From Alkalinema sp. FACHB-956 (lineage in GTDB: Bacteria > Cyanobacteriota > Cyanobacteriia > Leptolyngbyales > Leptolyngbyaceae): 64,000 bases of DNA. The stretch lies in contig NZ_JACJRC010000019.1 of assembly GCF_014697025.1 (NCBI RefSeq), positions 1 through 64,000 of the forward strand, given 5' to 3'. Below the pieces are notes generated by a model. It did not search any database. It was given only the letters and a program-made list of their open reading frames with translations, and was not told the origin of the DNA. Made by a program: the position numbers and the translations under genes. Shown here piece after piece: positions 47,576 through 56,433 of the stretch. Numbering within the stretch: position 1 is the stretch's first letter; the number at the start of each line of letters is the position of its first letter.

Positions 47576-50305
47576 TTGGGCCACTGGTACCAATTAGATA
47601 CCATTGACGTTTTGCAGCAACTGGACACGGATGCCACCAAGGGGTTAAGCCGTGAAGCCGTAAACCGTCGGCGAGAACAGTGGGGCAGCAACGAACTCGC
47701 AGACCACCGCAGCAAAAGTCCCTGGCTGATCCTCTGGGAACAACTCACCGCTTCCACGATCGTTGTCCTGTTGTTGGCGGCACTGGCAGCGATCGCCCTG
47801 GGGGATTCTAAAGATGCGATCGCGATCGTAGCGATCGTGGCGCTGACAGTCCTCCTCGGTTGGAGCCAGGAATATCGTGCAGAAAAGGCATTAGTCGCCC
47901 TTAAGCAACTCGCCGTTCCCAGTGTGCGCGTCTATCGGGCAGGCACCTGGATGGATATTTCTGCTCGGGACTTGGTGCCGGGGGATATCGTGCATCTGGA
48001 AGCCGGAAATCGGATCCCTGCCGATGGCCGTCTTCTGGAAACGGCGCATCTGCAAGTCCAGGAAGCGGCTTTGACCGGGGAATCGGCTCCCGTGGAAAAA
48101 TCCAGTCCCGCCCTCACGGATGAGGCGATTCTGGCGGAGTCTGCGTTTTATCCCAATATGGTCTATATGGGGACGACGGTGACCGCTGGCCGGGGCAAGG
48201 CTGTGATTACCGCCACGGGGATGCAGACGGAACTGGGGAATGTGGCAAATCTGATGCAGCGGGTGGGCTGGGAAGCTACTCCTTTGCAACAACGCTTGGA
48301 TCAACTGAGCCAGAAGTTGGTACTCGCGATTTTGGCACTCGTTGCAATTATTTTTGCGTTGGGCGTTTTGCGAGGAGAATCCCTACCGTTAATGTTCCTC
48401 ACGGCGGTGAGTGTAGCCGTGGGGTTAATTCCAGAGGGGTTACCCGCGATCGTGACGATTTCCCTAGCCTTGGGATCCCAGCGAATGCTGAAACAGCAGG
48501 CCCTCATCCGCAGACTGCCCGCAGTGGAAACGTTAGGGTCTGTGACGGTCATCTGTTCGGATAAAACGGGAACGCTAACGGAAAATCGGATGACGGTAAC
48601 GACGCTGGAAGTTGCAGAACAACGGGTTTCGTTGCCATCAGCTTCAGAATCCCCTTTCGCTTCAGAGTCTCCTTTAGCGCCTAGTTTGCAATTCCTATTA
48701 CTCGGTGCCGCCCTTTGCAATGATGCGATCGTGCCGATGGGTCAGGAATCCGTTGTGCAGAATGAAGCAAATCCTTTGGGCGATCCGACTGAGGTTGCTT
48801 TAGTCATTGCCGCGAGTCTTGCTGGTTTATCCAAATCTGATTTAGATATGCAATATCCCCGTATTGCTGAAATTGGATTTGAGGCCGATCGCCGTTGCAT
48901 GACAACTATTCATAAGTGGAATGGCGATGGTAATTCCTTTAGTGATGATTTTAAGGGTACTCCTTATATTGCCTTTACCAAGGGAGCGGTGACTCAGTTG
49001 CTGGATGTAACGAGTCATATTTGGGTGAAGGATCACATTCAGGTATTCGATGCAACCTGGCGCGATCGGGTGTTGAAGGCGCAGCAGGAGCTGGCGCAAA
49101 CGGGCGCACGGGTGTTGGGGGTGGCGTTTCGCCTGTGGAACGATCGACCGGATGTCCGTGATGCGCAAACCGTGGAGCAGAACCTGGTTTTGGTGGGCTG
49201 GGTGGGGCTGCGTGACCCAGCGCGTCCGGAAGTCAAGCAGGCGGTACAGGATTGTCAGAGGGCGGGCATTCGGCCTGTGATGATTACGGGGGATCATCCG
49301 TTGACGGCCTTGCATTTGGCGCGGGAATTAGGTATTGCAGATAACGATCGCTATCTGACGGGCCATGACCTGAATCAGCTCTCGCTGGCGGAGTTGATGG
49401 AGAAAGTGGAGTCGATCGCGGTGTATGCGCGGGTGTCCCCGGAGCAAAAGCTGAAAATTGTGCAGGCGTTCCAGCAACGTCAACACATTGTTGCGATGAC
49501 GGGGGATGGGATTAATGATGCCCCAGCGCTGCGGAAGGCAGACATTGGGGTGGCCATGGGAAAATCGGGAACGGATGTGGCCAAGGAAGCGGCGGATATG
49601 GTGCTGCTGGATGATCATTTTGCGACGATCGTGGCGGCGGTGCAGGAAGGTCGGGTGATTTATGACAATATTCGCAAGTCGATTAAGTATTTGCTGAGTG
49701 GCAATTCCGGTGAGATTTGGGTGATGTTTCTTGCGCCGTTTTTGGGTATGCCGTTGCCACTGCTACCGATCCAAATTCTTTGGATTAATTTGATGTCGGA
49801 TGGGTTGCCAGCCTTGGCGCTGAGCGTGGAGCCGGCGGAGCGGGATACAATGCAGCGTCCCCCGCATCAGTCCCATGGGCCAATTTTTAGCCGGGGGATG
49901 GGGTGGGATATTGTCTGGATTGGGTTGCTGACGGGGCTGGCGAGTTTGGGGACGGGCTATGTTTACTGGCAGGGCGATCGACTTAGCCATTGGCAAACGA
50001 TGTTATTTACGATTCTGACGTTTTCGGAAACGGTGATTGCGTTGGCGGTGCGATCGGAGCGGTATTCGCTATTTCAAATTGGCTTATTGTCCAATAAACC
50101 GTTGCTGGGCGCGATCGTGTTGACGCTGGGGTTTCATTTGGCGATCTTGTATGTTCCACTGTTGCAAACGTTGTTCCAAACGACGGCATTATCGATCTCT
50201 GAGCTGGTGTTTTGTTTAGGGATGAGTAGTTTGGTCTTTTGGGCGATCGAGTTACAAAAATGGCTGCGGCGAAAACAGTCTCCTATCCATACTCATAAGC
50301 CATAA
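47576..50305 (+). CDS. P2-type cation-transporting ATPase
   Basis: A 909-aa pump with the actuator motif TGESAPV, the membrane motif GLIPEGLPAIVTISLALG, the phosphorylation site CSDKTGTLTENRMTV, the ATP-binding region around KGAVTQLL, and the hinge MTGDGINDAPALRKADIGVAMG. The PEGLP motif and length place it in the P2 group (PacL/SERCA-like, Ca2+ or possibly Na+/K+). The start is TTG at 47576, supported by AGGA 8 bp upstream and a stop just before in the same frame. No regulator is adjacent. Confidence 0.92.
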   Translation: MGHWYQLDTIDVLQQLDTDATKGLSREAVNRRREQWGSNELADHRSKSPWLILWEQLTASTIVVLLLAALAAIALGDSKDAIAIVAIVALTVLLGWSQEYRAEKALVALKQLAVPSVRVYRAGTWMDISARDLVPGDIVHLEAGNRIPADGRLLETAHLQVQEAALTGESAPVEKSSPALTDEAILAESAFYPNMVYMGTTVTAGRGKAVITATGMQTELGNVANLMQRVGWEATPLQQRLDQLSQKLVLAILALVAIIFALGVLRGESLPLMFLTAVSVAVGLIPEGLPAIVTISLALGSQRMLKQQALIRRLPAVETLGSVTVICSDKTGTLTENRMTVTTLEVAEQRVSLPSASESPFASESPLAPSLQFLLLGAALCNDAIVPMGQESVVQNEANPLGDPTEVALVIAASLAGLSKSDLDMQYPRIAEIGFEADRRCMTTIHKWNGDGNSFSDDFKGTPYIAFTKGAVTQLLDVTSHIWVKDHIQVFDATWRDRVLKAQQELAQTGARVLGVAFRLWNDRPDVRDAQTVEQNLVLVGWVGLRDPARPEVKQAVQDCQRAGIRPVMITGDHPLTALHLARELGIADNDRYLTGHDLNQLSLAELMEKVESIAVYARVSPEQKLKIVQAFQQRQHIVAMTGDGINDAPALRKADIGVAMGKSGTDVAKEAADMVLLDDHFATIVAAVQEGRVIYDNIRKSIKYLLSGNSGEIWVMFLAPFLGMPLPLLPIQILWINLMSDGLPALALSVEPAERDTMQRPPHQSHGPIFSRGMGWDIVWIGLLTGLASLGTGYVYWQGDRLSHWQTMLFTILTFSETVIALAVRSERYSLFQIGLLSNKPLLGAIVLTLGFHLAILYVPLLQTLFQTTALSISELVFCLGMSSLVFWAIELQKWLRRKQSPIHTHKP

Positions 50306-50433
50306 AGTCTTCAGTCTAGGGTAAGGCTAACTAGGGAAAGAACTGGAAATTCCATGCACCCTAGATGGCAACAGGGTGTGAGATTTAGACAAAAATATTA
50401 CAGAATTTTTACGAACTCTTCTTATTTGCTTGG

Positions 50434-50463
50434 TTGACAATAAGCTACCTTGAACATTATTAG
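50434..50463 (+). promoter_or_regulatory. Probable promoter of the J-domain/HNH cassette
   Basis: A perfect -35 TTGACA (50434-50439) is followed 18 bp later by TATTAG (50458-50463). The start codon is 50 bp downstream with AAGGA upstream of it. Confidence 0.5.
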
Positions 50464-50512
50464 GTGAGAAAAGACAATCCTCACGCATTAACGCACTCAT
50501 AAGGATTGAACC

Positions 50513-51103
50513 ATGGCTACTGCTACCCAGTCTCGCAAGAAAAAAGCACCTAGCAAAACCGAGAAATCTCTCAATAGCTTGATCCAGAATGAGATTGCTC
50601 GTCTCTCAGAAATGCACGGCATTAGCCAATCTGAGCTAGAAAGTTTTGCACAGTTTGTCATTGCCAACTATCGCAAGATCGACAAGCGACCAAAGCCGTT
50701 AAAAATGACAGAGCTTAAGCAGGCTATTTTCAACCAGTTCAGTGTCACTAATTTAACGGAACTCCGAAAATCAGGGTCTTTTCAACTGGCAACCAGTAGT
50801 TTAGGTAAACTGGATCTCTCTAAAATTGCAGGCTGGGAAATCTTATATCGGAAACTCATTGGTGTGCTCCCCCATGAAGTGAATGAACAGGGTTATGGGT
50901 GCATCAACGGAATCAATATTTTCAACTATGACATGCCCTGGCAAGCCTTTGGTTTAAATCCCCAAACAGCCACTACGGAACAAATCAAATCTGCATATCG
51001 AGATCTCAGCAGAATTTACCATCCTGATAATCGGGAAACGGGGGATGCCAAGATTTTCGATAGACTCACTATTTTCTATAAGAGCCTCACGGAGACTTTC
51101 TAG
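50513..51103 (+). CDS. C-terminal J-domain protein (first gene of a two-gene cassette)
   Basis: A 196-aa protein. Residues 1-20 are basic and disordered. Residues about 20-140 form a helical region without a recognised family (LIQNEIARLSEMHGISQSEL, LKMTELKQAIFNQF). Residues 144-196 form a J-domain-like segment (AFGLNPQTATTEQIKSAYRD, HPD at 170-172), cut short at its last helix. HPD is the DnaK-activating tripeptide. The next gene starts 2 bp after its stop, so the two are surely co-translated. The J-domain may bring Hsp70 to its partner, the HNH-like protein. Its placement at the C-terminus is unusual for a small J-protein. Confidence 0.8.
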   Translation: MATATQSRKKKAPSKTEKSLNSLIQNEIARLSEMHGISQSELESFAQFVIANYRKIDKRPKPLKMTELKQAIFNQFSVTNLTELRKSGSFQLATSSLGKLDLSKIAGWEILYRKLIGVLPHEVNEQGYGCINGINIFNYDMPWQAFGLNPQTATTEQIKSAYRDLSRIYHPDNRETGDAKIFDRLTIFYKSLTETF

Positions 51104-51105
51104 AC

Positions 51106-52152
51106 ATGGCAGAAGTTTATATTACCGCTCAAGAACTCCTCAAAGCGCTTCAAGAGATCTCACCTAAGTTCAGTAGTCAAGACTTGATTGCACTTGAGGA
51201 ATTTATTGATTCCGATCCTGATGACGAATGGGAGTTAAAGGAAGGCAAGGATTATCGAATTGTCATACAAGCAACTGGTAAACGGGAATATACTGCATCA
51301 GGAGCTTACACGATCGCACGGTGCTTAGAAGCTCGGCAAAAACCAGGATTTTGGGCAAGGATTAAGGAACTGGTTTTGCATACTAAACGCAAAGTTCGCA
51401 GGGCATTTATCAATAAAAAAATTCTGGATAATTGTTCTTCTCTCGTCAAACGCAGAAGCCATTTTTGGATTTCCCGTGCTGACTTAGTTTCCATTTTGGG
51501 TACTAACTCCCAGACATTGACTCGAATGCTCGACAAGGCTCAACAAATGCAATCTCCTCTGATTCAAGGGCAAGATTATGAAGATTTTGCAGATGGATCA
51601 GGGATCTATTTTTCTTTAGGTGGGATCTACAAAATTTCTCAAGTCTTCGGCAAAAGCTTGACACAGAAAAATCGTCGAGAATGGTGTGAAGAAGTTGGTA
51701 ATACAATTCAGCCACAGGTGAACGACATTGTTGATACCATCAAAAATCGTGAAAACGAAATAGAAAGAGCGATGAGATACGTTCGAGAAAAGCGGGATAA
51801 GAAAACCTGTCAAGTGACCAAGACGAAGCAAGATAAAATTAATGGTCTGAAATTAGCTGTTCATCACTTGTATTCTCGGAATGCTTATCCTGCGATCGCG
51901 AGTAACCATGCAAACTTGATTACTATTTCCTGTGACGTTCATGATCAGTTTCATCAGGACTACATGGGTGGAACCAATAAACCTTGCACAATTGACGATT
52001 TTATTGATTTTGTGCAGCGTTACTATCCAGACAATACCTCTCTCGTGAATCAGCTGACCAGTTGGCGTGTCAGCTTGAATAATCCTCAACCGATCGATCT
52101 CTCAAAGCCTCCCCATGTTTTATACCTCCCAGCCTCTCGACTAACTGGCTGA
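51106..52152 (+). CDS. HNH-like nuclease with duplicated N-terminal domain
   Basis: A 348-aa protein. The C-terminal part has HHLYSRNAYP (His 253-254), N270 in SNHANLI and VHDQFHQDYMGG (His 279 and 283), which fits an HNH/treble-clef endonuclease core. The N-terminal part appears to hold two related segments, about 4-72 (YITAQELLKALQ..EGKDY..GAYTIARC) and about 120-182 (WISRADLVSIL..QGQDYEDF..GGIYKISQVFG), loosely like the DNA-recognition modules of phage antirepressors. A coiled region (about 195-240) joins them to the HNH core. It begins 2 bp after the J-domain gene. Cleavage of DNA is inferred; substrate unknown. Confidence 0.75.
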   Translation: MAEVYITAQELLKALQEISPKFSSQDLIALEEFIDSDPDDEWELKEGKDYRIVIQATGKREYTASGAYTIARCLEARQKPGFWARIKELVLHTKRKVRRAFINKKILDNCSSLVKRRSHFWISRADLVSILGTNSQTLTRMLDKAQQMQSPLIQGQDYEDFADGSGIYFSLGGIYKISQVFGKSLTQKNRREWCEEVGNTIQPQVNDIVDTIKNRENEIERAMRYVREKRDKKTCQVTKTKQDKINGLKLAVHHLYSRNAYPAIASNHANLITISCDVHDQFHQDYMGGTNKPCTIDDFIDFVQRYYPDNTSLVNQLTSWRVSLNNPQPIDLSKPPHVLYLPASRLTG

Positions 52153-52286
52153 TTTCTAGCATTTTCAGCTGATTTCTACCATTTTCAATCACCAACTTCA
52201 TGGGATGTTCTAGCCCCAAGCGTTCCGCCGATCGGGTAATGACTGGCCAACCTGCGGAACACCCACACTGGCGGATACTTGAGCGG

Positions 52287-52499
52287 TTACCAACGGCGAT
52301 TCAGGATGCTCACCCATTCGCCTTCGGTGCCCGGAACCGGCGTGGGACGGCCCCAGTAAATCCGATCGATCATCCCGATCGCATGTAATTGGTCAATAAA
52401 TGCCTGCACCGTTTCCTTTGTGCCAAAAAGCTGTAACCGAATGTAGGGTCGAAACCGTTCGATCGAGAAATCGCGATCGTTGCCAGAATCTTGAGCCAT
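52287..52499 (-). CDS. Small conserved-looking hypothetical protein (70 aa)
   Basis: A 70-aa basic protein with the segment RFRPYIRLQLFGTKETVQAF and later RIYWGRPTPVPGTEGEWVS, a mix of strand and helix that reads like a real small domain. No family recognised. It begins at ATG 52499 and is on the strand opposite to the J-domain/HNH cassette. It may be a stand-alone cytoplasmic protein. It converges on the cassette, with about 130 bp between the two 3' ends. Confidence 0.5.
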   Translation of the reverse strand: MAQDSGNDRDFSIERFRPYIRLQLFGTKETVQAFIDQLHAIGMIDRIYWGRPTPVPGTEGEWVSILNRRW

Positions 52500-52580
52500 T
52501 TTGAGCTTCTCCTAGTTGTAGTGACTCCCCACCCGCATTCCCCCCTTTTTCCACAGGAAAAGGAACGATGCAGGCAAGTA

Positions 52581-52603
52581 CCCTCTCCCAACTTGGGAGA
52601 GGG
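52581..52603. repeat. Palindromic CCCTCTCCC element
   Basis: CCCTCTCCCAA-C-TTGGGAGAGGG is a perfect inverted repeat with 11-bp arms and a one-base centre. Elements of this form are dispersed in many cyanobacterial genomes; only one copy is seen in the window. Confidence 0.8.
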
Positions 52604-52631
52604 AGAGGTTGGAAAGAAGCCCAAAAACTTA

Positions 52632-52669
52632 GAGCCACCCCCGTTTGACATCACAAACAAGGGTGGCTC
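52632..52669 (-). terminator. Terminator-like hairpin, better on the minus strand
   Basis: GAGCCACCC..GTTTG pairs with CAAAC..GGGTGGCTC. The two bases between the pairings are TT opposite GG on the minus strand (G-U pairs) but C opposite A on the plus strand. On the minus strand a TTTTT run follows after a short spacer. Confidence 0.6.
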
Positions 52670-53249
52670 GATCGAATGTTAAAATCCAATGCAAGCCTCC
52701 TCGCTGTGCACGCAGCTTGGGGGAATAGCTGCTCAGGCTTGGTTCCAACAACCCTGAGTAGCGCGCTAAATTTTTGGGAATCTAGCCGCTCCATGTTCCA
52801 TGCCCGATCGTCAACCGTCAAGTTAACCCAGGGATGTCCCACAGAAACTGCTATGAGAAACAAGCCTACGGACAAACCTAGCGCTAGTCAACTATCTAGC
52901 GTCAATAAATATAAAGCTTCCTCTGTTGGCGGAAAAATCGTCTTAAAATTTGCATCGTAGAAAATCCTCGATCGCCCCATCTATCGCCCCACTCCCAGTC
53001 ACCCACCCCCCTCCGCCACGTCCCAAAAACCGGAGGTTTAAAATTTTATGACAACTATGTCAAATCCAGGGCGTTGCGTGTAGATCCCATGAAGCTTCAG
53101 CAATTTCACCCGATCTTTTAAGAACCGTTCGGTAAGATCGGCAACAAGATACGCGATCGATAAAATTTCCCCGCTCAACTAGCTCAATAGCCAGCCTAGT
53201 CGAGCAATTTGTCAGCATATTGTGACTGTTTAGAAGAGATTGAATTACC

Positions 53250-54668
53250 ATGTCAGGCCGCAAAATCGTTCTGTTTGAGTTGAATGAAGTCCCCTACAAA
53301 CTGGTCGATCATTTTTGCCAAACCCATCCCCAATCCCATTTGGCAAAAATGTTGGGTAAGTCCCAGCAATATAAGACCTACGCAGCCGACTCCGGAGAAC
53401 TTTCACCAACCAAAACTTGGCCCACAGTGCACCGTGGCGTCAACAACGATCTGCATGGCTTAACCAACTTTGGGCAAGAATTGGATGAAGTCAACCAAGC
53501 CTATCCCCCCCTGTGGCAAATCCTCGCATCCCAGGGCGTCAAAGTGGGGGTATGCGGTTCCTTCTTCACCTTCCCTGTAACTGACAAAATTCAAGACTAC
53601 GCTTTTTATCTGCCCGATGTCTTCGCGGCTGAAAGCACCGCCCATCCCCAACCCCTCGAAGCGTTCCAGTCGTTTAACCTAGCCATGTCCCGCGCATCGG
53701 CCCGCAACGTCTCGAAAAAAATTGATGTATCCGGTGCCCTCAAGTTACTCCCTGCATTACCCCAACTGGGCCTGACCTCCACCACGATCGGGCAAATTGG
53801 GCAACAACTGCTAGCCGAACGGCAAGATCCCACCGTCAAAACCCGCCGTCGCACCTACCAAACCCTGCTCAGCTTCGATATTTTCATGAAGCAATTGCAG
53901 AAGACCAAGCCAGACTTCGCCACCTTTTTCACCAACCACGTAGCTGCAAACATGCACCGTTACTGGGCTGCAGCCTTTCCCGACGACTATAAGGTCTTCA
54001 ACCTTAAGGACGAATGGGTCAATCAATTTCGTGGTGAAATTGACTTTGCGATGCAAAAAGCCGATGAACTGCTGGGACGCTTAATTGCCTTCGTCGATCG
54101 TAATCCCGAATACGTTCTATTGGTCGTTTCCAGCATGGGACAAGCGGCTTTCAAAGCAGAACATGTTTCCTCCTGCGTGGGCATTGTGAACTTTGAGCGC
54201 TTCATGGGGCAGCTTGGCATTGCCGCCGGGGACTACGAAGAACGACCCGCAATGGCTCCCATTTTTAACGTGATGGTGAACCCTGATAAACAAGATTGTC
54301 TGCGGCAAAAGATTGGAACCTTAGAGATCAACGGCCAACCCTTTGCCCAGGAATTAGAAGAAGGCTTCTTTGAATTCTGCTTCAAGTATTTCCAAAACTA
54401 CAGTGGCCCGGAAGTGATTCATGTAGAAGGTCAGGCACGCTCCTTTGTAGAGATGGGATTAGCCAGCGTCCCCCACGAAGATGGCGTTTACCTCACCGGC
54501 GATCATATTCCTGAAGGAATCCTGTTCAACTACGATCCCCAAAAGGCATCCCCCAGCAATGCCCAGCGGACTAAGATTTCCACCCTAGACATTGCACCCA
54601 GCATTTTGGAAAACTACTCCGTATCCATTCCAACTTACATGAATTCTCCATTCCAACTTGTGGCCTAG
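53250..54668 (+). CDS. Alkaline-phosphatase-superfamily protein
   Basis: A 472-aa protein without a signal peptide. It begins KIVLFELNEVPYKLVDHF and has SPTKTWPTVHRGVNND in the nucleophile region and DHIPEG near the end, the layout of type I phosphodiesterase/nucleotide pyrophosphatase relatives. Two canonical sites deviate: the first acidic metal ligand is Glu rather than Asp, and the late metal motif reads VVSSMGQAA instead of SDHG. It may have lost phosphatase activity or act on an unusual substrate such as a phosphoglycolipid. The next gene is on the opposite strand and convergent. Confidence 0.75.
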   Translation: MSGRKIVLFELNEVPYKLVDHFCQTHPQSHLAKMLGKSQQYKTYAADSGELSPTKTWPTVHRGVNNDLHGLTNFGQELDEVNQAYPPLWQILASQGVKVGVCGSFFTFPVTDKIQDYAFYLPDVFAAESTAHPQPLEAFQSFNLAMSRASARNVSKKIDVSGALKLLPALPQLGLTSTTIGQIGQQLLAERQDPTVKTRRRTYQTLLSFDIFMKQLQKTKPDFATFFTNHVAANMHRYWAAAFPDDYKVFNLKDEWVNQFRGEIDFAMQKADELLGRLIAFVDRNPEYVLLVVSSMGQAAFKAEHVSSCVGIVNFERFMGQLGIAAGDYEERPAMAPIFNVMVNPDKQDCLRQKIGTLEINGQPFAQELEEGFFEFCFKYFQNYSGPEVIHVEGQARSFVEMGLASVPHEDGVYLTGDHIPEGILFNYDPQKASPSNAQRTKISTLDIAPSILENYSVSIPTYMNSPFQLVA

Positions 54669-54732
54669 GGCGTTATCTAACGCCATTCTTCCGAGGTTAT
54701 TCTAAAGTTGAGTGACAATTGTTCCCTGAAGG

Positions 54733-54764
54733 TGCCCCTGCCAATTGACAGGGGCATTGGTTTT
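54733..54764 (+). terminator. Intrinsic terminator of the phosphatase-superfamily gene
   Basis: TGCCCCTG (54733-54740) pairs with CAGGGGCA (54749-54756), followed by TTGGTTTT. It lies 65 bp after the stop and touches the 3' end of the convergent flavoprotein gene. Confidence 0.85.
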
Positions 54765-55983
54765 AGGACTCATTCCAAGCTGGGAAAAAGTGATTGCCCA
54801 CCGATCGCTTCAGACGGTTCATAGCCCGTTCTGTCATTTCTGTGAAGTGCAGATCATCACAGAGCAGTTGCGTTGCAAGGCGCGTACTGCGTTCATATTT
54901 CACGCCATACTTATAGCAAATTCCTGGCCATTGATAAAAGACCTTAGCCAAGGCCAAGGCCGCATCAAAATTCCCCGCAAATTCTCGATGGATGCGCTGG
55001 GTATACGCTTGTGCCGCATCTTCGGCCAAACATTGACCCGCAATATGTCCACTTTTGACCGCGTGCAAAATGCCATCCCCAAAGAGGGGATTCACCAAAC
55101 CTGCGGCATCGCCCACCAAGAGAATCCGGCCTTCATGCAGTGGCTCCTTGCCTGACCAAGTGGGCAACGGATGACCGTGGAAGCGCAATTGGGATCGATC
55201 GTAGGCAACCCCCATCGTGGTTAGATAGTCACAAATCGTCTGCTGCAATTCTGCCCGGACTGTGGGGTCTTTGCGAGGATCCAGCTTACCCGGTCGAAAT
55301 AACCCCGCCCCTACATTGAGGTGATCTCCCTTCGGAAAAATCCAGGCATAGCCCTGTTTCACCGCCCCATATTCCAAATGCACCACCTCAGGCCGCAGAT
55401 CGGCATGACCAGTGCCCCACGTGTGGGGATGCTCGACCTCTAGGGCGATCGCGATCGATCGTTTTTGGCGCAGTTGGGTGGCTTTGACCACAACGCCATT
55501 GGCTCCATCGGCTCCAATCACATAGCGGGCCTTGGCTGTAAATTCCGCCCCCGTTTTAATCCCCTGGGCTCGAACCACGACGCCATCGGCCTCTGGAATC
55601 AGCGATCGTACCGCCAAGCCATCGCGCAGCTCCGCCCCAGCCCGCACAGCCCGTTGCGCCAAAGCCTGGTCAAAAATCGATCGTTGCACCATCCAGAGCG
55701 ATAGTTGGTGGGAAACGCCTTCTGGATTGATAGCCCCCAGGTAGGGATCATCAAACTCCCAGGTGTGGCGCATATGGGTCACATTTGATTCCACAAACGC
55801 TTCCGGTGCCAGATCCCACAGAAACTGTTGGATCGTCATCGGCATTCCGCCCCCACAGGTTTTGTGACGCGGTAAGACTTGTTTTTCCAGCAGAGCCACC
55901 TTGAGACCCGATCGGGCCGCTTCCGCTGCGGCCATGGCCCCCGCAGGCCCAGCACCACACACCACCACGTCATAGGTTTGCAT
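54763..55983 (-). CDS. Geranylgeranyl-reductase-family flavoprotein
   Basis: A 406-aa FAD enzyme beginning MQTYDVVVCGAGPAGAMAA, with the FAD motif GxGxxG; RHKTCGGGMP is the family's Cys-Gly signature and GRILLVGDAAGLVNPLFGDGI the second FAD motif. The family reduces geranylgeranyl groups in chlorophyll (ChlP), quinones, tocopherol or archaeal lipids. Sequence motifs alone do not tell whether this is ChlP or a paralogue; the rather short C-terminus and the absence of chlorophyll genes nearby argue for a paralogue. The ATG at 55983 is chosen; an upstream one adds five residues. Confidence 0.88.
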   Translation of the reverse strand: MQTYDVVVCGAGPAGAMAAAEAARSGLKVALLEKQVLPRHKTCGGGMPMTIQQFLWDLAPEAFVESNVTHMRHTWEFDDPYLGAINPEGVSHQLSLWMVQRSIFDQALAQRAVRAGAELRDGLAVRSLIPEADGVVVRAQGIKTGAEFTAKARYVIGADGANGVVVKATQLRQKRSIAIALEVEHPHTWGTGHADLRPEVVHLEYGAVKQGYAWIFPKGDHLNVGAGLFRPGKLDPRKDPTVRAELQQTICDYLTTMGVAYDRSQLRFHGHPLPTWSGKEPLHEGRILLVGDAAGLVNPLFGDGILHAVKSGHIAGQCLAEDAAQAYTQRIHREFAGNFDAALALAKVFYQWPGICYKYGVKYERSTRLATQLLCDDLHFTEMTERAMNRLKRSVGNHFFPAWNES

Positions 55984-56148
55984 GTTTATCTCCATCAAAT
56001 GATCTAGGTCAGCCAGTGATTCAGGTCAGCCAGTATCCAGGTCAGACCCTAGTTTCGACCGTCAGTTCCAGCGAGCCAGTTCAATAATTTCCTGACAAGC
56101 CAATATTCCCTGACAAGGGCGAGGACTTTCCTAGGAAATTAGCCCATC

Positions 56149-56433
56149 TTATGAATTTTGTAACAATTTTTGAATACTTGTCTGTTGCCGCCAGTCTTGC
56201 CCTTGCACAGCGGTCCCGACAATATAGTTGTCTTTTGTTTTAACAATTACAACTGAGTACTCTTGATCTGACAATTCGCTACCTAATTCATAGGCTTGGT
56301 CTTTTCTTTGACTTGAAAAGACTTGTAGCTGGACAAAAATTTCCCCTTGACAGTTAACGCCGTCATACGCGCGATCGTCCAGCCAAAACTGAAAAAATAT
56401 GCAATCCGAATCGTTTGCTAATCTCAAAGCCAT
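56149..56433 (-). CDS. Small hypothetical protein (94 aa)
   Basis: A 94-aa acidic protein starting ATG 56433. It contains strands typical of a small mixed fold (DCIFFQFWLDD, GEIFVQLQVFSSQ, YSVVIVKTKDNYIVGTAVQG) and no signal peptide or membrane segment. No family recognised. It stands alone between the flavoprotein gene and a gene-poor region. Confidence 0.5.
   Translation of the reverse strand: MALRLANDSDCIFFQFWLDDRAYDGVNCQGEIFVQLQVFSSQRKDQAYELGSELSDQEYSVVIVKTKDNYIVGTAVQGQDWRQQTSIQKLLQNS

Larger units (their letters stand above)
52500..53249. other. Intergenic region with structured segment, possible ncRNA
   Basis: About 750 bp without a convincing gene. A segment around 52692-52790 forms a stem GCTGCTCAGG/CCTGAGTAGC (52728-52761) with a TTGG/CCAA inner pair, and is followed by TAGC-rich sequence. 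A strong terminator-like hairpin (52632-52669) lies beside it. A structured RNA such as 6S RNA is possible, but the strand is not settled: the stem favours plus, the terminator favours minus. Confidence 0.35.

Noticed and set aside
52581-52603. CCCTCTCCC palindrome as a CRISPR or attachment site
   Set aside because: Single copy with no spacer array; it fits a dispersed palindromic repeat.
52676-52960. 94-codon plus-strand frame in the possible RNA region
   Set aside because: Composition (Ser/Lys/Thr-rich, no domain) and overlap with the RNA stem argue against coding.
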